A DNA stretch of 20,678 nt, from assembly GCA_025965775.1 (NCBI GenBank), contig JAOPWG010000401.1, positions 1-20,678 on the forward strand. The letters run 5' to 3'. Source of the DNA: Modestobacter sp. Lineage in GTDB: Bacteria > Actinomycetota > Actinomycetes > Mycobacteriales > Geodermatophilaceae. The notes under the pieces were generated by a model that was not told where the DNA came from, ran no database searches, and saw only the letters and a program-made list of their open reading frames with translations. The first letter of the stretch is position 1. Every line of letters begins with the position of its first letter. Positions 1-6,399 of the stretch are shown here, piece after piece. Both the position numbers and the translations under genes were made by a program.

Positions 1-77
1 AGCCCCGAGGGCGAGCAGCGGTGCAGACCTCGGCGACCACGAGCGGCCCGCCCGTGGCGAGCACAGCTGGAGGTGCA

Positions 78-1202
78 ATGAGCCACGGCGAGGCTGACCA
101 GGTACGGCGGTGGCGTGAGCTGCTGACCAGTGAGCGGGACGCCGCAGCGTTGTACTCCCGGCTGGCCGGCATCGAGTCCGGCGAGCGTCGACGGATCTTC
201 GAGGAACTCGCGGCGATCGAGCGGCGCCACGCGGGGCACTGGGAGGACAAGCTGCGGGGCGCCGGCGCCGACATCCCGCCGGCCGGAGGGCCGAGCCTGC
301 GGACCCGACTGCTCAGCCTCACCGCGCGCCGCACCTCGACCGCCGCCGTGCTCCCCCTGATCGAGCGTGGTGAACGTGCCGACGCTGGCATCTACGACGC
401 CGAGCCCGATGCGGCGCCGGGGATGGCGGCCGAGGAGCGCAGCCATGCCCGCACCCTCTCCAGGCTCAGCGACGGCTCCCGGCCCGCCCCCCGGCAACAG
501 ATCGCCCGCGGGGAGCCGTGGCACCGCACCGACCGCTCCGGCAGCCTGCGGGCTGCAGTGTTCGGTGTCAGCGACGGCTTGGTGTCCAACGCCGCGCTGG
601 TGATGGGCTTCGCCGGCTCGGGTTCATCCCGCACCACCATCGTGCTCGCCGGGATCGCCGGCCTGCTCGCGGGTGCCTTCTCCATGGCCGCCGGTGAGTA
701 CGTGTCGATGTCGAGCCAACGTGAGATGTACCAGCGGGAGATCTCCTTGGAGGCCCAGGAGGTAGCTGAGAAGCCCGAGGAGGAGCGGGCCGAGCTGGTG
801 CTGCTCTACCGCGCCAAGGGACTCGACCGCGCCGCCGCTGAACAGCTGGCGGACCACATCATGGCCGATCCCGAGGTGGCGCTGGACACGCTGGCCCGCG
901 AAGAACTCGGACTGGACCCCGACGAGCTGGGCTCGCCGTGGTCGGCGGCGATCTCGAGCCTGCTCGCGTTCGCGGCGGGCGCCGTCGTCGTCGTGGTTCC
1001 CTACCTGTTCGCGGGCGGCACCGTCGCGCTGTACGTGGCGATCGGGTTCGTGGCGCTGGCGTTGTTCGCTGTCGGCGCCGGGATCGGAGTTCTCAACGGG
1101 CGCTCGTTCCTCCGCTCCGGGCTGCGCCAGCTGATCGCCGGAGGGCTGGCTGCGGCCGTGGTCTTCGGCGTCGGACACCTCATCGGCACGACGGTGTCCT
1201 GA
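78..1202 (+). CDS. Membrane ferritin-like/VIT1-CCC1 family iron transporter (erythrin-VIT type)
   Basis: A 374-residue protein with two parts. The N-terminal ~140 residues form a helical rubrerythrin/ferritin-like domain with carboxylate/His pairs of the E-x-x-H type (EELAAIERRHAGHW and EERSHA). The C-terminal part is a VIT1/CCC1 domain opening with AVFGVSDGLVSNAALVMGFAG, followed by GLLAGAFSMAAGEYVSMSSQRE and hydrophobic C-terminal helices (about 5 membrane spans in all). Known relatives (VIT1, CCC1, and MbfA of rhizobia, which has the same two-domain plan) move Fe2+ or Mn2+ across membranes. Transport of iron or manganese out of the cytoplasm is therefore the likely role, with the ferritin part sensing or oxidising metal. 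An in-frame GTG lies 57 bases upstream at 21. I chose the ATG at 78 because GGAGG sits 4 bases before it. The gene looks intact and the family call is firm; the metal and direction are inferred. Confidence 0.88.
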   Translation: MSHGEADQVRRWRELLTSERDAAALYSRLAGIESGERRRIFEELAAIERRHAGHWEDKLRGAGADIPPAGGPSLRTRLLSLTARRTSTAAVLPLIERGERADAGIYDAEPDAAPGMAAEERSHARTLSRLSDGSRPAPRQQIARGEPWHRTDRSGSLRAAVFGVSDGLVSNAALVMGFAGSGSSRTTIVLAGIAGLLAGAFSMAAGEYVSMSSQREMYQREISLEAQEVAEKPEEERAELVLLYRAKGLDRAAAEQLADHIMADPEVALDTLAREELGLDPDELGSPWSAAISSLLAFAAGAVVVVVPYLFAGGTVALYVAIGFVALALFAVGAGIGVLNGRSFLRSGLRQLIAGGLAAAVVFGVGHLIGTTVS

Positions 1203-1209
1203 GCCGCTC

Positions 1210-1239
1210 TGCAGCCGGCGTCCGGCACGTCCGGCTGCA
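1210..1239. terminator. Hairpin just after the VIT gene
   Basis: Perfect 9-bp arms TGCAGCCGG (1210-1218) and CCGGCTGCA (1231-1239) around a 12-base loop, starting 8 bases after the VIT stop codon. There is no T-tract, which is usual in high-GC actinobacteria. It overlaps the first bases of the integrase remnant, so it could also be a chance product of that junction. Confidence 0.4.
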
Positions 1240-1474
1240 CGACGGAGGGCACACCGCCGCCACCCTGCTGCTGAGCGAAGGCATACCCCTGCGGGCGGTG
1301 ATGGAGCTGCTCGACCACAGCCAGATGCGCACGACCACGGACATCTACAGCTACGCGATGCCGGCCCTGGCGCGCGAAGCGGCCGACCGGATGAGCGCCG
1401 TGCTGCCGAGCAAGGGTCTACAAACTGCAACCACGGTGGTGGTTGAAAGCGTGCAGGACGAAAAAAAGCCCTGA
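1212..1474 (+). pseudogene. Tyrosine recombinase (phage-type integrase), C-terminal remnant
   Basis: Only the last ~88 residues of a tyrosine-recombinase catalytic domain survive. Readable parts are LHDGGHTAATLLLSEGIPL, VMELLDHSQMRTTTDIYSYA and MPALAREAADRM, typical of actinobacterial phage and ICE integrases. The His of DHSQ and the Tyr of IYSYA are present. The box that normally reads HDLRHT is HDGGHT, so the catalytic Arg is lost. The N-terminal three quarters are missing; the fragment begins right after the VIT gene and has no start of its own. It ends in a lysine-rich tail at TGA 1472-1474, tail to tail with another truncated gene. Inference: a relic of an integrated element that once bordered the island to the right. 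Confidence 0.8.
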
Positions 1475-1781
1475 CCCAGTCCTCCTGGTTCAGCTGGTCC
1501 TCGGTGAAGGTCATCGCGCCACGGTTGCCGACCTCGATGCTGTACGGGCCCTTGCCCGTCGGCACCTTGACGCGGGTCGTCCACAGGCCGCCCATGTTGT
1601 TGGAGGTCTGGTCGCCCGGGATGAGGAGCTGGCAGTCGCTGCCCAGCGGCACGGTGGTGAGCACCTTCTGCTGAACGTCGCGGACGACGACAGGGGTGTT
1701 CGCGTCGGTGTCGCTGTAGCCGCCCCCGCCACCGGTGCTGCAGCTGCTCTCCCGGTTGGAGTCGGTCAGCTGGAAGCTCAC
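1475..1781 (-). pseudogene. Truncated actinobacterial secreted/lipoprotein-type protein, both ends missing
   Basis: About 100 residues read well from a GTG at 1781: FQLTDSNRESSCSTGGGGGY, VVVRDVQQKVLTTVPLGSD and WTTRVKVPTGKGPYSIEVGN. From memory this resembles the C-terminal domain of small secreted or lipid-anchored actinobacterial proteins that carry an N-terminal signal or membrane anchor. Here the signal is absent: the reading frame starts 2 bases after the stop of the phosphotransferase gene. The end also looks cut, since after DQLNQEDW the frame runs through a T7 run (minus strand, 1461-1467) into the integrase remnant. Function unknown. I treat it as a fragment trapped between two recombination junctions rather than a working gene. 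Confidence 0.6.
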
Positions 1782-1783
1782 TG

Positions 1784-2683
1784 TCAGTCGTGGTCGGTGA
1801 GGACCTGCTCGAGGGCGTGCAGCGCCTGCGCGATGATGCCGGGATTGGTCTGCCAGTAGTACGGCAGGGCGATGAGCGCCTGGGAGAGCGCCCAGCCGCG
1901 CCCGCGCAGGCGCATGGCGTCGTCCGCTTTCAGCTCGGCGAGGAAAGTGCGGCGGCTGTCACCGGCGAAGAGGTTCCAGGCCGGCTGCAGGTCGCAGGCC
2001 GGGTCGCCGATGTTGAGCCCGCCGTAGTCGATGACGGCCGAGAGGCGACCGTCGACGACGAGCAGGTTGCCCGGCAGCAGGTCGCCGTGGACCCACACCG
2101 TGACGCCGTCCCCGACCGGCGCGGCCAGCGACTGCTCCCAGGAGCGCAGCGCGCCCGCACCGTTGATGCGGTTGCCCAGCTCGGCGATGGCGTGCCGGAC
2201 GCCCTCGTCCCTTTCGCCCAGTGGACCGCCGCGGGTGCCGGGCAGTCGTGGGGGCGCCCCGGTGGTGTCGACGGCGCGCAGCGCCGTGATGAACGCGGCG
2301 AGGTCGACCGCGGCCTCCTCGAGGTCGCGGAGGGTGCCGTTGGCGTTCTCGCCGGGCAGCCACTCGTGCACCGCCCAGGGAAACGGGTAGCCCTCGTCCG
2401 GCTCACCGAGGGCTACGGGCGTCGGCACGGCCAGCGGCAGGTGCGGCGCGAGCCGCGGCAGCCACTCGGCCTCCTTCACAGCCTGCCCGCTTGCCCAGCC
2501 GATGCGCGGCAGCCGGACGCCGAGGTGCGCCCCGAGGCGGTAGATGTCGTGGTCGGTCCCGTAGGACGGGACCAGGGTCACGGGCAGGTCGGCCCACCGC
2601 TGGAACTGCCGGGTCAGCAGCCGGCGGACCAGGGCGGCATCGGTGTGAACCTCGTCGGCGTGCATCCTGGGTCTGGCGGCCAT
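1784..2683 (-). CDS. Aminoglycoside phosphotransferase (APH)-family kinase
   Basis: A 299-residue protein of the APH/choline-kinase fold. The catalytic loop reads VHGDLLPGN (His199, Asp201, Asn206) and the metal-binding segment IDYGGLNIGDPACDL begins near residue 218. The N-terminal lobe has the usual ADEV...LVRRLLTRQF...LPVTLVPSYGTDHDIYRLG opening. Relatives phosphorylate small molecules (aminoglycosides, macrolides, homoserine, sugars). The substrate cannot be read from sequence and resistance should not be assumed. The frame stays open to 2800, but the residues before 2683 are low-complexity and unlike the family; ATG 2683 (MAARPRMHADEV) or 2665 fits the usual start, though neither has a strong Shine-Dalgarno. 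The gene is intact inside an otherwise decayed stretch. Confidence 0.85.
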   Translation of the reverse strand: MAARPRMHADEVHTDAALVRRLLTRQFQRWADLPVTLVPSYGTDHDIYRLGAHLGVRLPRIGWASGQAVKEAEWLPRLAPHLPLAVPTPVALGEPDEGYPFPWAVHEWLPGENANGTLRDLEEAAVDLAAFITALRAVDTTGAPPRLPGTRGGPLGERDEGVRHAIAELGNRINGAGALRSWEQSLAAPVGDGVTVWVHGDLLPGNLLVVDGRLSAVIDYGGLNIGDPACDLQPAWNLFAGDSRRTFLAELKADDAMRLRGRGWALSQALIALPYYWQTNPGIIAQALHALEQVLTDHD

Positions 2684-2759
2684 CACCGTCAGCGTGCCGG
2701 GGCGCACGGCGAGTGGCAATCGGATTTCCCGGTTGGGGTCTGAGGCCCCGCGGTGCCGG

Positions 2760-2921
2760 TCAACGGCCGTAGACGGAGAGGTGCTGGGTGCTGCACGCAT
2801 CGAACGGCTCGCCGTTCCACCCGCCCCACCGGTGGTGCCGGCGAAGACCCGCGATGCGGGCCATGAGGTCCATCTCGCTGGGCGACACGTAGCGGGTGAC
2901 GATCAGGTAGCCGCCCTGCAT
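2760..2921 (-). CDS. Small hypothetical protein, 53 residues
   Basis: A short open frame from ATG 2921 to TGA 2760, preceded by an in-frame TAA 9 bases upstream. The protein starts MQGGYLIVTRYVSPSEMDL and ends CSTQHLSVYGR. Its composition is protein-like (aromatic, charged, a WGGWNGEPFD segment) and unlike the Arg/Pro/Ala-rich shadow frames around it. I do not recognise the family. The Shine-Dalgarno is poor (GGGGAA about 16 bases upstream). It may be the C-terminal half of a longer gene whose first part, in another frame up to about 3040, has shifted. Confidence 0.42.
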   Translation of the reverse strand: MQGGYLIVTRYVSPSEMDLMARIAGLRRHHRWGGWNGEPFDACSTQHLSVYGR

Positions 2922-3041
2922 GACAGATTACGGCCAGTTCCCCGTCAGTGAGCGTCCACGACCCGGCGGCGCCCGCTCGGACCGGCACCGGCCGCCGCCC
3001 CGACTCCGACGCGTTATCTGCCACAACGTCCACCGCGTGCA

Positions 3042-3388
3042 TCAGGGGCGGCAGCGGATGCCCTCGCGGTGGGCGATGCGGTAGGCCTCACGGCGGGCGC
3101 GGCGCCGGCGCTTGTGGAGGCCGGCACGTGGCGGTAGCCGACGAGCCGCCCGTTCTCGACGCGGTGGACCTCGACCTCCCACGGCAGGTCGACGTGCCAG
3201 CCGTCCGAGCAGTGCGTCTGGATGACGACTACTTCGAACGGGCCACGCCGGAAGCGGGCGCGGAGGCGACGCACGGCGCGCACGACCAGGGCCACGGTCA
3301 GCACCGCAGCCACGACTACCGCGACCACGGCGACCGTCGGCCATCCGTCCCAGCCGAGGAACCGAGCGGCGGGGCTGTCCGGGCTCAC
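3042..3388 (-). pseudogene. Single-span membrane protein with basic C-terminus, one frameshift
   Basis: The first frame starts at GTG 3388 with AGGAG 6 bases upstream: VSPDSPAARFLGWDGWPTV, one membrane helix (AVVAVVVAAVLTVALVV), a basic stop-transfer (RAVRRLRARFRR), then GPFEVVVIQTHCSDGWHVDL and WEVEVHRVENGRLVGYRHVP. At about 3120 this frame degenerates. The next frame continues sensibly as LHKRRRRARREAYRIAHREG to a TGA at 3042. One missing base near 3118-3124 explains the break. Repaired, the protein would be ~115 residues with a short outside segment and a long basic cytoplasmic tail. Family and function unknown. Real frameshift versus sequence error cannot be separated here. Confidence 0.6.
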
Positions 3389-3532
3389 CGGGACTCCTGG
3401 AGGTACCAGCGGACCGGGTCGCAATCGGGCCAACGGGCGTCGGCAAGGGGGCTCACGGTTGGGCAGTGTCTCCACCGGGGCCGACAAGTTCCTCAACAGG
3501 CCGTTGGGCAGTTCTCCTGGCCGTCCTCTCGC

Positions 3533-3560
3533 CGCCCCCTTGACCCCAGTCAAGGGGGCG
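3533..3560 (-). terminator. Strong terminator-like hairpin after the toxin gene
   Basis: A perfect 12-bp stem, CGCCCCCTTGAC (3533-3544) and GTCAAGGGGGCG (3549-3560), with a 4-base CCCA loop. It lies 3 bases past the toxin stop codon (3564-3566) on the transcribed minus strand. There is no U-tract, but stem strength and position fit an actinobacterial intrinsic terminator closing the toxin-antitoxin transcript. Confidence 0.8.
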
Positions 3561-3563
3561 CAG

Positions 3564-3995
3564 TTACTCCGTCGGTTGTGACCAGTGAGCGGTCATGACC
3601 TCGACCGCGCGCTCGAGTGACATGCGGGCCACCTCGTCCTCCGGTACGCCGGCGACGTGGATGAGCTGGTGGACCAGGCTCGCCGGCAGCGCGTTCGCCG
3701 GCGTCTCGTCGGCGACCGGCCCCCGGTCGGGCAGCTTGCGCTCGTCGACGCAGGCCCAGAACTCGGGCTCAGTGACGTCGAGCTGGTCGCGGAGGATGTG
3801 CGACCAGGTCCGCGCGCCGTAGGTGTCGCTGTTGACCGGGTGCGAGATCCGAGTCCGCAGGATGCGGCCGTCGGGCAGCTTCAGCTCGTAGGTGTGGTGG
3901 TGGCCGGTTCTGCCGCGTGCGTTGCGGACCTGGTCCCAGCCCTCGATCTGGCAGAAGCGGTCGTGGTCGCGTCGACTGGCCGCCCCACCGCTCAC
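3564..3995 (-). CDS. Toxin of a type II toxin-antitoxin module, HicA-like core with a C-terminal extension
   Basis: A 143-residue protein from GTG 3995, overlapping the antitoxin stop by four bases (GTGA), so translation is probably coupled. Residues ~11-82 show a HicA-like pattern: DRFCQIEGWDQVRNARGRT, then GHHHTYELKLPDGRI, a second His in RISHP, and WSHILRDQLDVTEPEFW, which parallels the G-x-H-x-x-Y ... H ... xIL-kQ-l-x-x-eF layout of HicA mRNA interferases. One of His32-34 would be the catalytic residue. Residues ~95-143 form an extra helical tail absent from ordinary ~60-80 residue HicA. Similar actinobacterial proteins are, from memory, labelled 'cytotoxic translational repressor of toxin-antitoxin stability system'. 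mRNA cleavage is inferred from the fold. Confidence 0.75.
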   Translation of the reverse strand: MSGGAASRRDHDRFCQIEGWDQVRNARGRTGHHHTYELKLPDGRILRTRISHPVNSDTYGARTWSHILRDQLDVTEPEFWACVDERKLPDRGPVADETPANALPASLVHQLIHVAGVPEDEVARMSLERAVEVMTAHWSQPTE

Positions 3996-4447
3996 GAAGA
4001 GACGAGCGCGCGGGCGGCGTCCTTGACGGCATCGGTGCGCCGGACCAGCCATTCGCGCAGCTGAGCGTCGTCGGAGAGCTCGACGAGCTCGACGAGGCTG
4101 CGGTGGCCGGCGTGGTTGGGAGCGGCGTGCAGCCGCTCGTTCCAGTCCTCGGCGTACTCACGCAGTCCGGCGATGAGGTCGTCGATGGCGTCGTCGAAGG
4201 TGTCGGCGTCGCCGTGCACCGGAACGCCGGGGATGAACGCGGCCCAGCCGCCGCCTTCGGAAACCACCACCGCCTCGGAGTGCAGCAGCCGGCGCAACTC
4301 GGCGCCGCGGGCGTCGGCGGTCAGCACCACGAACAGTTCCTTGTCCCGGGTGACGGTGGTGACGACGCCCTCGTGGGCGGCGTCCAGAACGCGGCGGAAG
4401 TGCTTGCGGGCATCGGTGAAGCTGTCGAAATGGCGCGGGGCCGCCAT
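3992..4447 (-). CDS. Antitoxin: Phd/YefM-like N-terminus joined to a HicB-like domain
   Basis: A 151-residue protein starting at ATG 4447 with GAGGAGG 5 bases upstream, an excellent ribosome site that rejects longer in-frame starts up to 4528. Residues ~5-57 resemble Phd/YefM DNA-binding antitoxins: FDSFTDARKHFRRVLDAAHE, then VTTVTRDKELFVVLTADA and ELRRLL. Residues ~60-103 (VVVSEGGGWAAFIPGVPVHG, DADTFDDAIDDLIAGLREYA) resemble the partial RNase-H fold of HicB, with the usual 'dT-x-eEAi-x-l' element. A charged tail (LVELSDDAQLREWLVRRTDA) follows. Expected role: bind and neutralise the downstream toxin and repress its own promoter, probably through the repeats at 4521-4620. Both half-domain calls are from pattern; the Phd part is the firmer. 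Confidence 0.75.
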   Translation of the reverse strand: MAAPRHFDSFTDARKHFRRVLDAAHEGVVTTVTRDKELFVVLTADARGAELRRLLHSEAVVVSEGGGWAAFIPGVPVHGDADTFDDAIDDLIAGLREYAEDWNERLHAAPNHAGHRSLVELVELSDDAQLREWLVRRTDAVKDAARALVSS

Positions 4448-4520
4448 GCTGTCCTCCTCAACCTCGGGCATCCCCCCGAGGCCTTCGCCGATCACCCTGG
4501 GGCCTTTCCCCGGGCTCACG

Positions 4521-4600
4521 GTGTCCACCGTTGTCCAGCGTTGGCCACCGCTGTCCCCCGTTGTCCACCGTTGGCCGCTGTTGTCTCAGTGTGTCCAGGT
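4521..4600. repeat. Eight degenerate 10-bp tandem repeats (consensus TTGTCCACCG)
   Basis: Consecutive 10-mers read GTGTCCACCG, TTGTCCAGCG, TTGGCCACCG, CTGTCCCCCG, TTGTCCACCG, TTGGCCGCTG, TTGTCTCAGT and GTGTCCAGGT. Six copies match the consensus at 7 or more positions; the last two are degenerate. The array ends 74 bases before the antitoxin start and lies just downstream of the TTGACG boxes on the minus strand. A period of one DNA turn puts every copy on the same helix face, which suits cooperative binding of a repressor. Confidence 0.85.
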
Positions 4601-4620
4601 ACGTCAAGTACGTCAAGTAC
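4599..4620 (-). promoter_or_regulatory. Two TTGACG boxes in 9-bp direct repeats, candidate promoter of the toxin-antitoxin operon
   Basis: On the minus strand the unit CTTGACGTA is repeated twice directly, giving TTGACG at 4616-4611 and 4607-4602. TTGACG matches the housekeeping -35 consensus. No clear TANNNT follows at 17-18 bp (CACACT is the nearest), so start-site assignment is open. The boxes sit immediately upstream of the 10-bp repeat array and about 150 bases upstream of the antitoxin. Confidence 0.45.
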
Positions 4621-4630
4621 GCGCTTGTAC

Positions 4631-4830
4631 CGCACTGTTGGCAGCAGTCGCACCACCCGCAAGGGGGGCACCCCGGCCCCGGGGACGGCGAACGATCTGC
4701 CGGGGCCTCGCGGATGGGCTGGTCGCGACTCCCGCCGGACCGCGCGCCCGTGCTCGTCGAGTTCGGCGTAGGCCCGCGGTGGGGCTGGCTCACGGGTCCA
4801 TCGTGCCGCCGCGCCCGCTGCGAACCGGCC
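4631..4830. other. No gene recognised; GC-rich spacer
   Basis: No frame on either strand gives recognisable protein. The stretch holds a near-palindrome, CCCCGG-CC-CCGGGG (4671-4684), inside a wider G/C-rich tract that could terminate transcription from the decayed nuclease gene upstream on the minus strand. Confidence 0.4.
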
Positions 4831-6100
4831 CTACCGGTAGCGGGCTCGCGGGCTCGTGCGAATGACCCACGTCCAGCCCGGCAGTTGCTCGAGCTGCTGG
4901 GTGCGCTCGCGACCGAGCTTCCCGCGCCGGTGCTGGACGCGGAGGCAGTGCGTCCTCGAACTGCGCCCGCCGGTCGGCCTGGTAGTCCCACACCCAGCCG
5001 GGCAGCGCGGTGAGCCGATCGACCTGATCCCGCGGGAGCTTCCCGGCGCGGTGCAGCCGCCGCTGCCGCATCACCCACCGGCCGAGTGGGAAGCCGTCTT
5101 CCTGGTATTCGCTGGTCGGGCTGGCGTGCCTCTCCCGCTCGGCGAACCGGACCAGTAGGTCCAGCCCTGTCTCGCGGCGGTTCAGCGCAACCTGCTGCGG
5201 TGACCGTGGCGACCGCCGCGGCCGTGGCGCCGGCGAGGCGGCGTCCTTCGGCGGATGTGAGCCGGCTGGCCGCGCGGCCTGTCCCCAGGTCCAGCCGTGC
5301 AGCCCGGTGAGCAGGTCGGCCTGGACCTCGGGGAGCTGGCCGTCGCTCGGCGTCGGGGAGCACGGTGAGCAGGTGCGGCACCAGCGCCGCGACCAGCTCG
5401 TCGGCGGCCTTCGGCGGGCGTGGCGGCACCGGCAGGTCGTGTGAGTGGGTCGCCCGCAGCGGAGTCTCCCGCATCCGCACCACCGTCCAGCCGGCCCGGC
5501 GCAGATCGGCGGACTTGCGGGCGTCGTGCTCCTCGCGGCCGCGGTGGTAGTAGGAGCCGTCGAACTCCACCACCAAGCGCAGTTCGCCGACGGTGATGTC
5601 GGCTCGCCAACGGGCGTCCGCGGTGACGATCGTCTCCGGCCGCGGGTCGACGGCCAGCCCGGGCAGGGCGTGCGCGAGCGCCGAGGCGATCGCCAGCTGC
5701 TGATGGGAGGCGTCCCGGGGCGCACTGCGGGCAGTCGCCGTAGCCGGCTTCCACCGACCGGACCCGCTCCCCGACCACGGTGCGCCAGATGTGGCCGTAG
5801 GCGCAGGACCAGGTGACCGCCGATTGCTGCGGGCGGTGACCTGCTCGGCGGTCAGCCCGTGGTTGCGGGCCGGGTCGAGTTCAGTCGCGATCTTCGGGCA
5901 GAGCGTCGCCAGGCTGTTAGTCACCGACACCTGGAACCCGCGGCAACACGGACAGCCGTTCTTCTGGGCGGTGCGGGAGACCACCGACACCCGCCAGGCG
6001 TGGTCCGGGCCGCGGTCACAGCGCCAGGTGACCACCTCGCTGGTGCCGGCAAGCACCTGCTCGCGCCGGCGACCGCCGTTCCAGGTAGACCGGCCGCTTG
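4831..6100 (-). pseudogene. Decayed zinc-ribbon (DUF4379-like) / PD-(D/E)XK nuclease / helicase-associated-repeat protein
   Basis: Pieces in three frames line up in a sensible order. (a) 6060-5825: a DUF4379-like zinc ribbon, VVTWRCDRGPDHAWRVSVVS, TAQKNGCPCC and VTNSLATLCPKIATELDPAR. (b) 5815-5720, next frame: WSCAYGHIWRTVVGERVRSV and GDCPQC. (c) 5715-5365: a nuclease-like domain, RWRADITVGELRLVVEFDGS, YYHRGREEHDARKSADLR and GWTVVRMRETPLRA, matching the D...E-x-D plan of Vsr/DUF559-type PD-(D/E)XK enzymes. (d) 5345-4965: helicase-associated repeats, DLLTGLHGWTWG and EDGFPLGRWVMRQRRLHRAG with LTALPGWVWD. (e) 4925-4831: LGRERTQQLEQLPGWTWVIR, ending at TAG. At least three frameshifts plus an internal loss of ~40 residues in the last repeat show decay. 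No intact start is visible. Probable former role: DNA binding or cleavage by an accessory element. Confidence 0.75.
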
Positions 6101-6281
6101 AGCTGCCAGGCGACGCCAAGAACGGGCCAGGCGCACGGCGTCCTCGAAACCGATAGTGCGAAGGCACCCGGACCGGCGAGCCGACGGCGAGCAAGCCCGC
6201 CCCGGCGTGGGTCGCCGTCCGGGTGGTGGGCTCTCCTCGCCCGGCGCGTCGAACGACCTCCGGCTTCCCGGGGACTGCCGG

Positions 6282-6315
6282 TTTCGGGGATTCGAGCCGG
6301 ACGGCGCGGTTCCTA
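6282..6315 (+). promoter_or_regulatory. Bipartite promoter-like motif, copy A (acyl-CoA operon)
   Basis: TTTCGGGGATTC (6282-6293), 14 bases, then GGTTCCTA (6308-6315). The same two blocks at the same 14-base spacing occur at 13570-13603 (minus), 18598-18631 (minus) and 18751-18784 (plus), each 30-85 bases before a start codon. The motif lies 85 bases before ATG 6400. The stretch from about 6100 to here has no recognisable gene. Confidence 0.6.
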
Positions 6316-6331
6316 CGGTTGCACCACCGAT

Positions 6332-6350
6332 TCACCGCGGTGGGCGGTGA
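6332..6350 (+). promoter_or_regulatory. Inverted repeat TCACCGC-N5-GCGGTGA in the operon leader
   Basis: Arms 6332-6338 and 6344-6350 with a 5-base spacer, 16 bases after promoter-like copy A. The identical core with the same spacer length stands 13 bases after copy B before the BON gene (18798-18820). It could be an operator or an mRNA hairpin. Confidence 0.55.
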
Positions 6351-6361
6351 GAACTCACTGC

Positions 6362-6374
6362 GGACCTGAGGTCC
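6362..6374. promoter_or_regulatory. Palindrome GGACCT-G-AGGTCC, possible operator
   Basis: A perfect 6-1-6 palindrome 26 bases before ATG 6400, next to the ribosome site. A related dyad containing GGACC half-sites lies 36 bases before the PucR-type regulator start (12076-12089). It may be a binding site for that regulator, but this rests on two short matches. Confidence 0.3.
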
Positions 6375-6399
6375 GTCCCGTCGAAGAGGAGCATCGAGG

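Noticed and set aside
624..1474. Extension of the minus-strand frame from 1781 through the integrase and VIT genes
   Set aside because: After about residue 105 the sequence is the antisense of two recognisable plus-strand coding regions.
1784..2683. Calling the APH-family protein an aminoglycoside-resistance gene
   Set aside because: Only the generic kinase motifs are visible; substrate cannot be inferred and no resistance context is present.
3110..3130. Programmed ribosomal frameshift in the one-span membrane protein
   Set aside because: No slippery heptamer or following stem is evident at the break; a plain one-base deletion explains it.
4521..4620. Possible CRISPR array
   Set aside because: Units are 9-10 bp and contiguous with no spacers, and there are no cas genes in the window.
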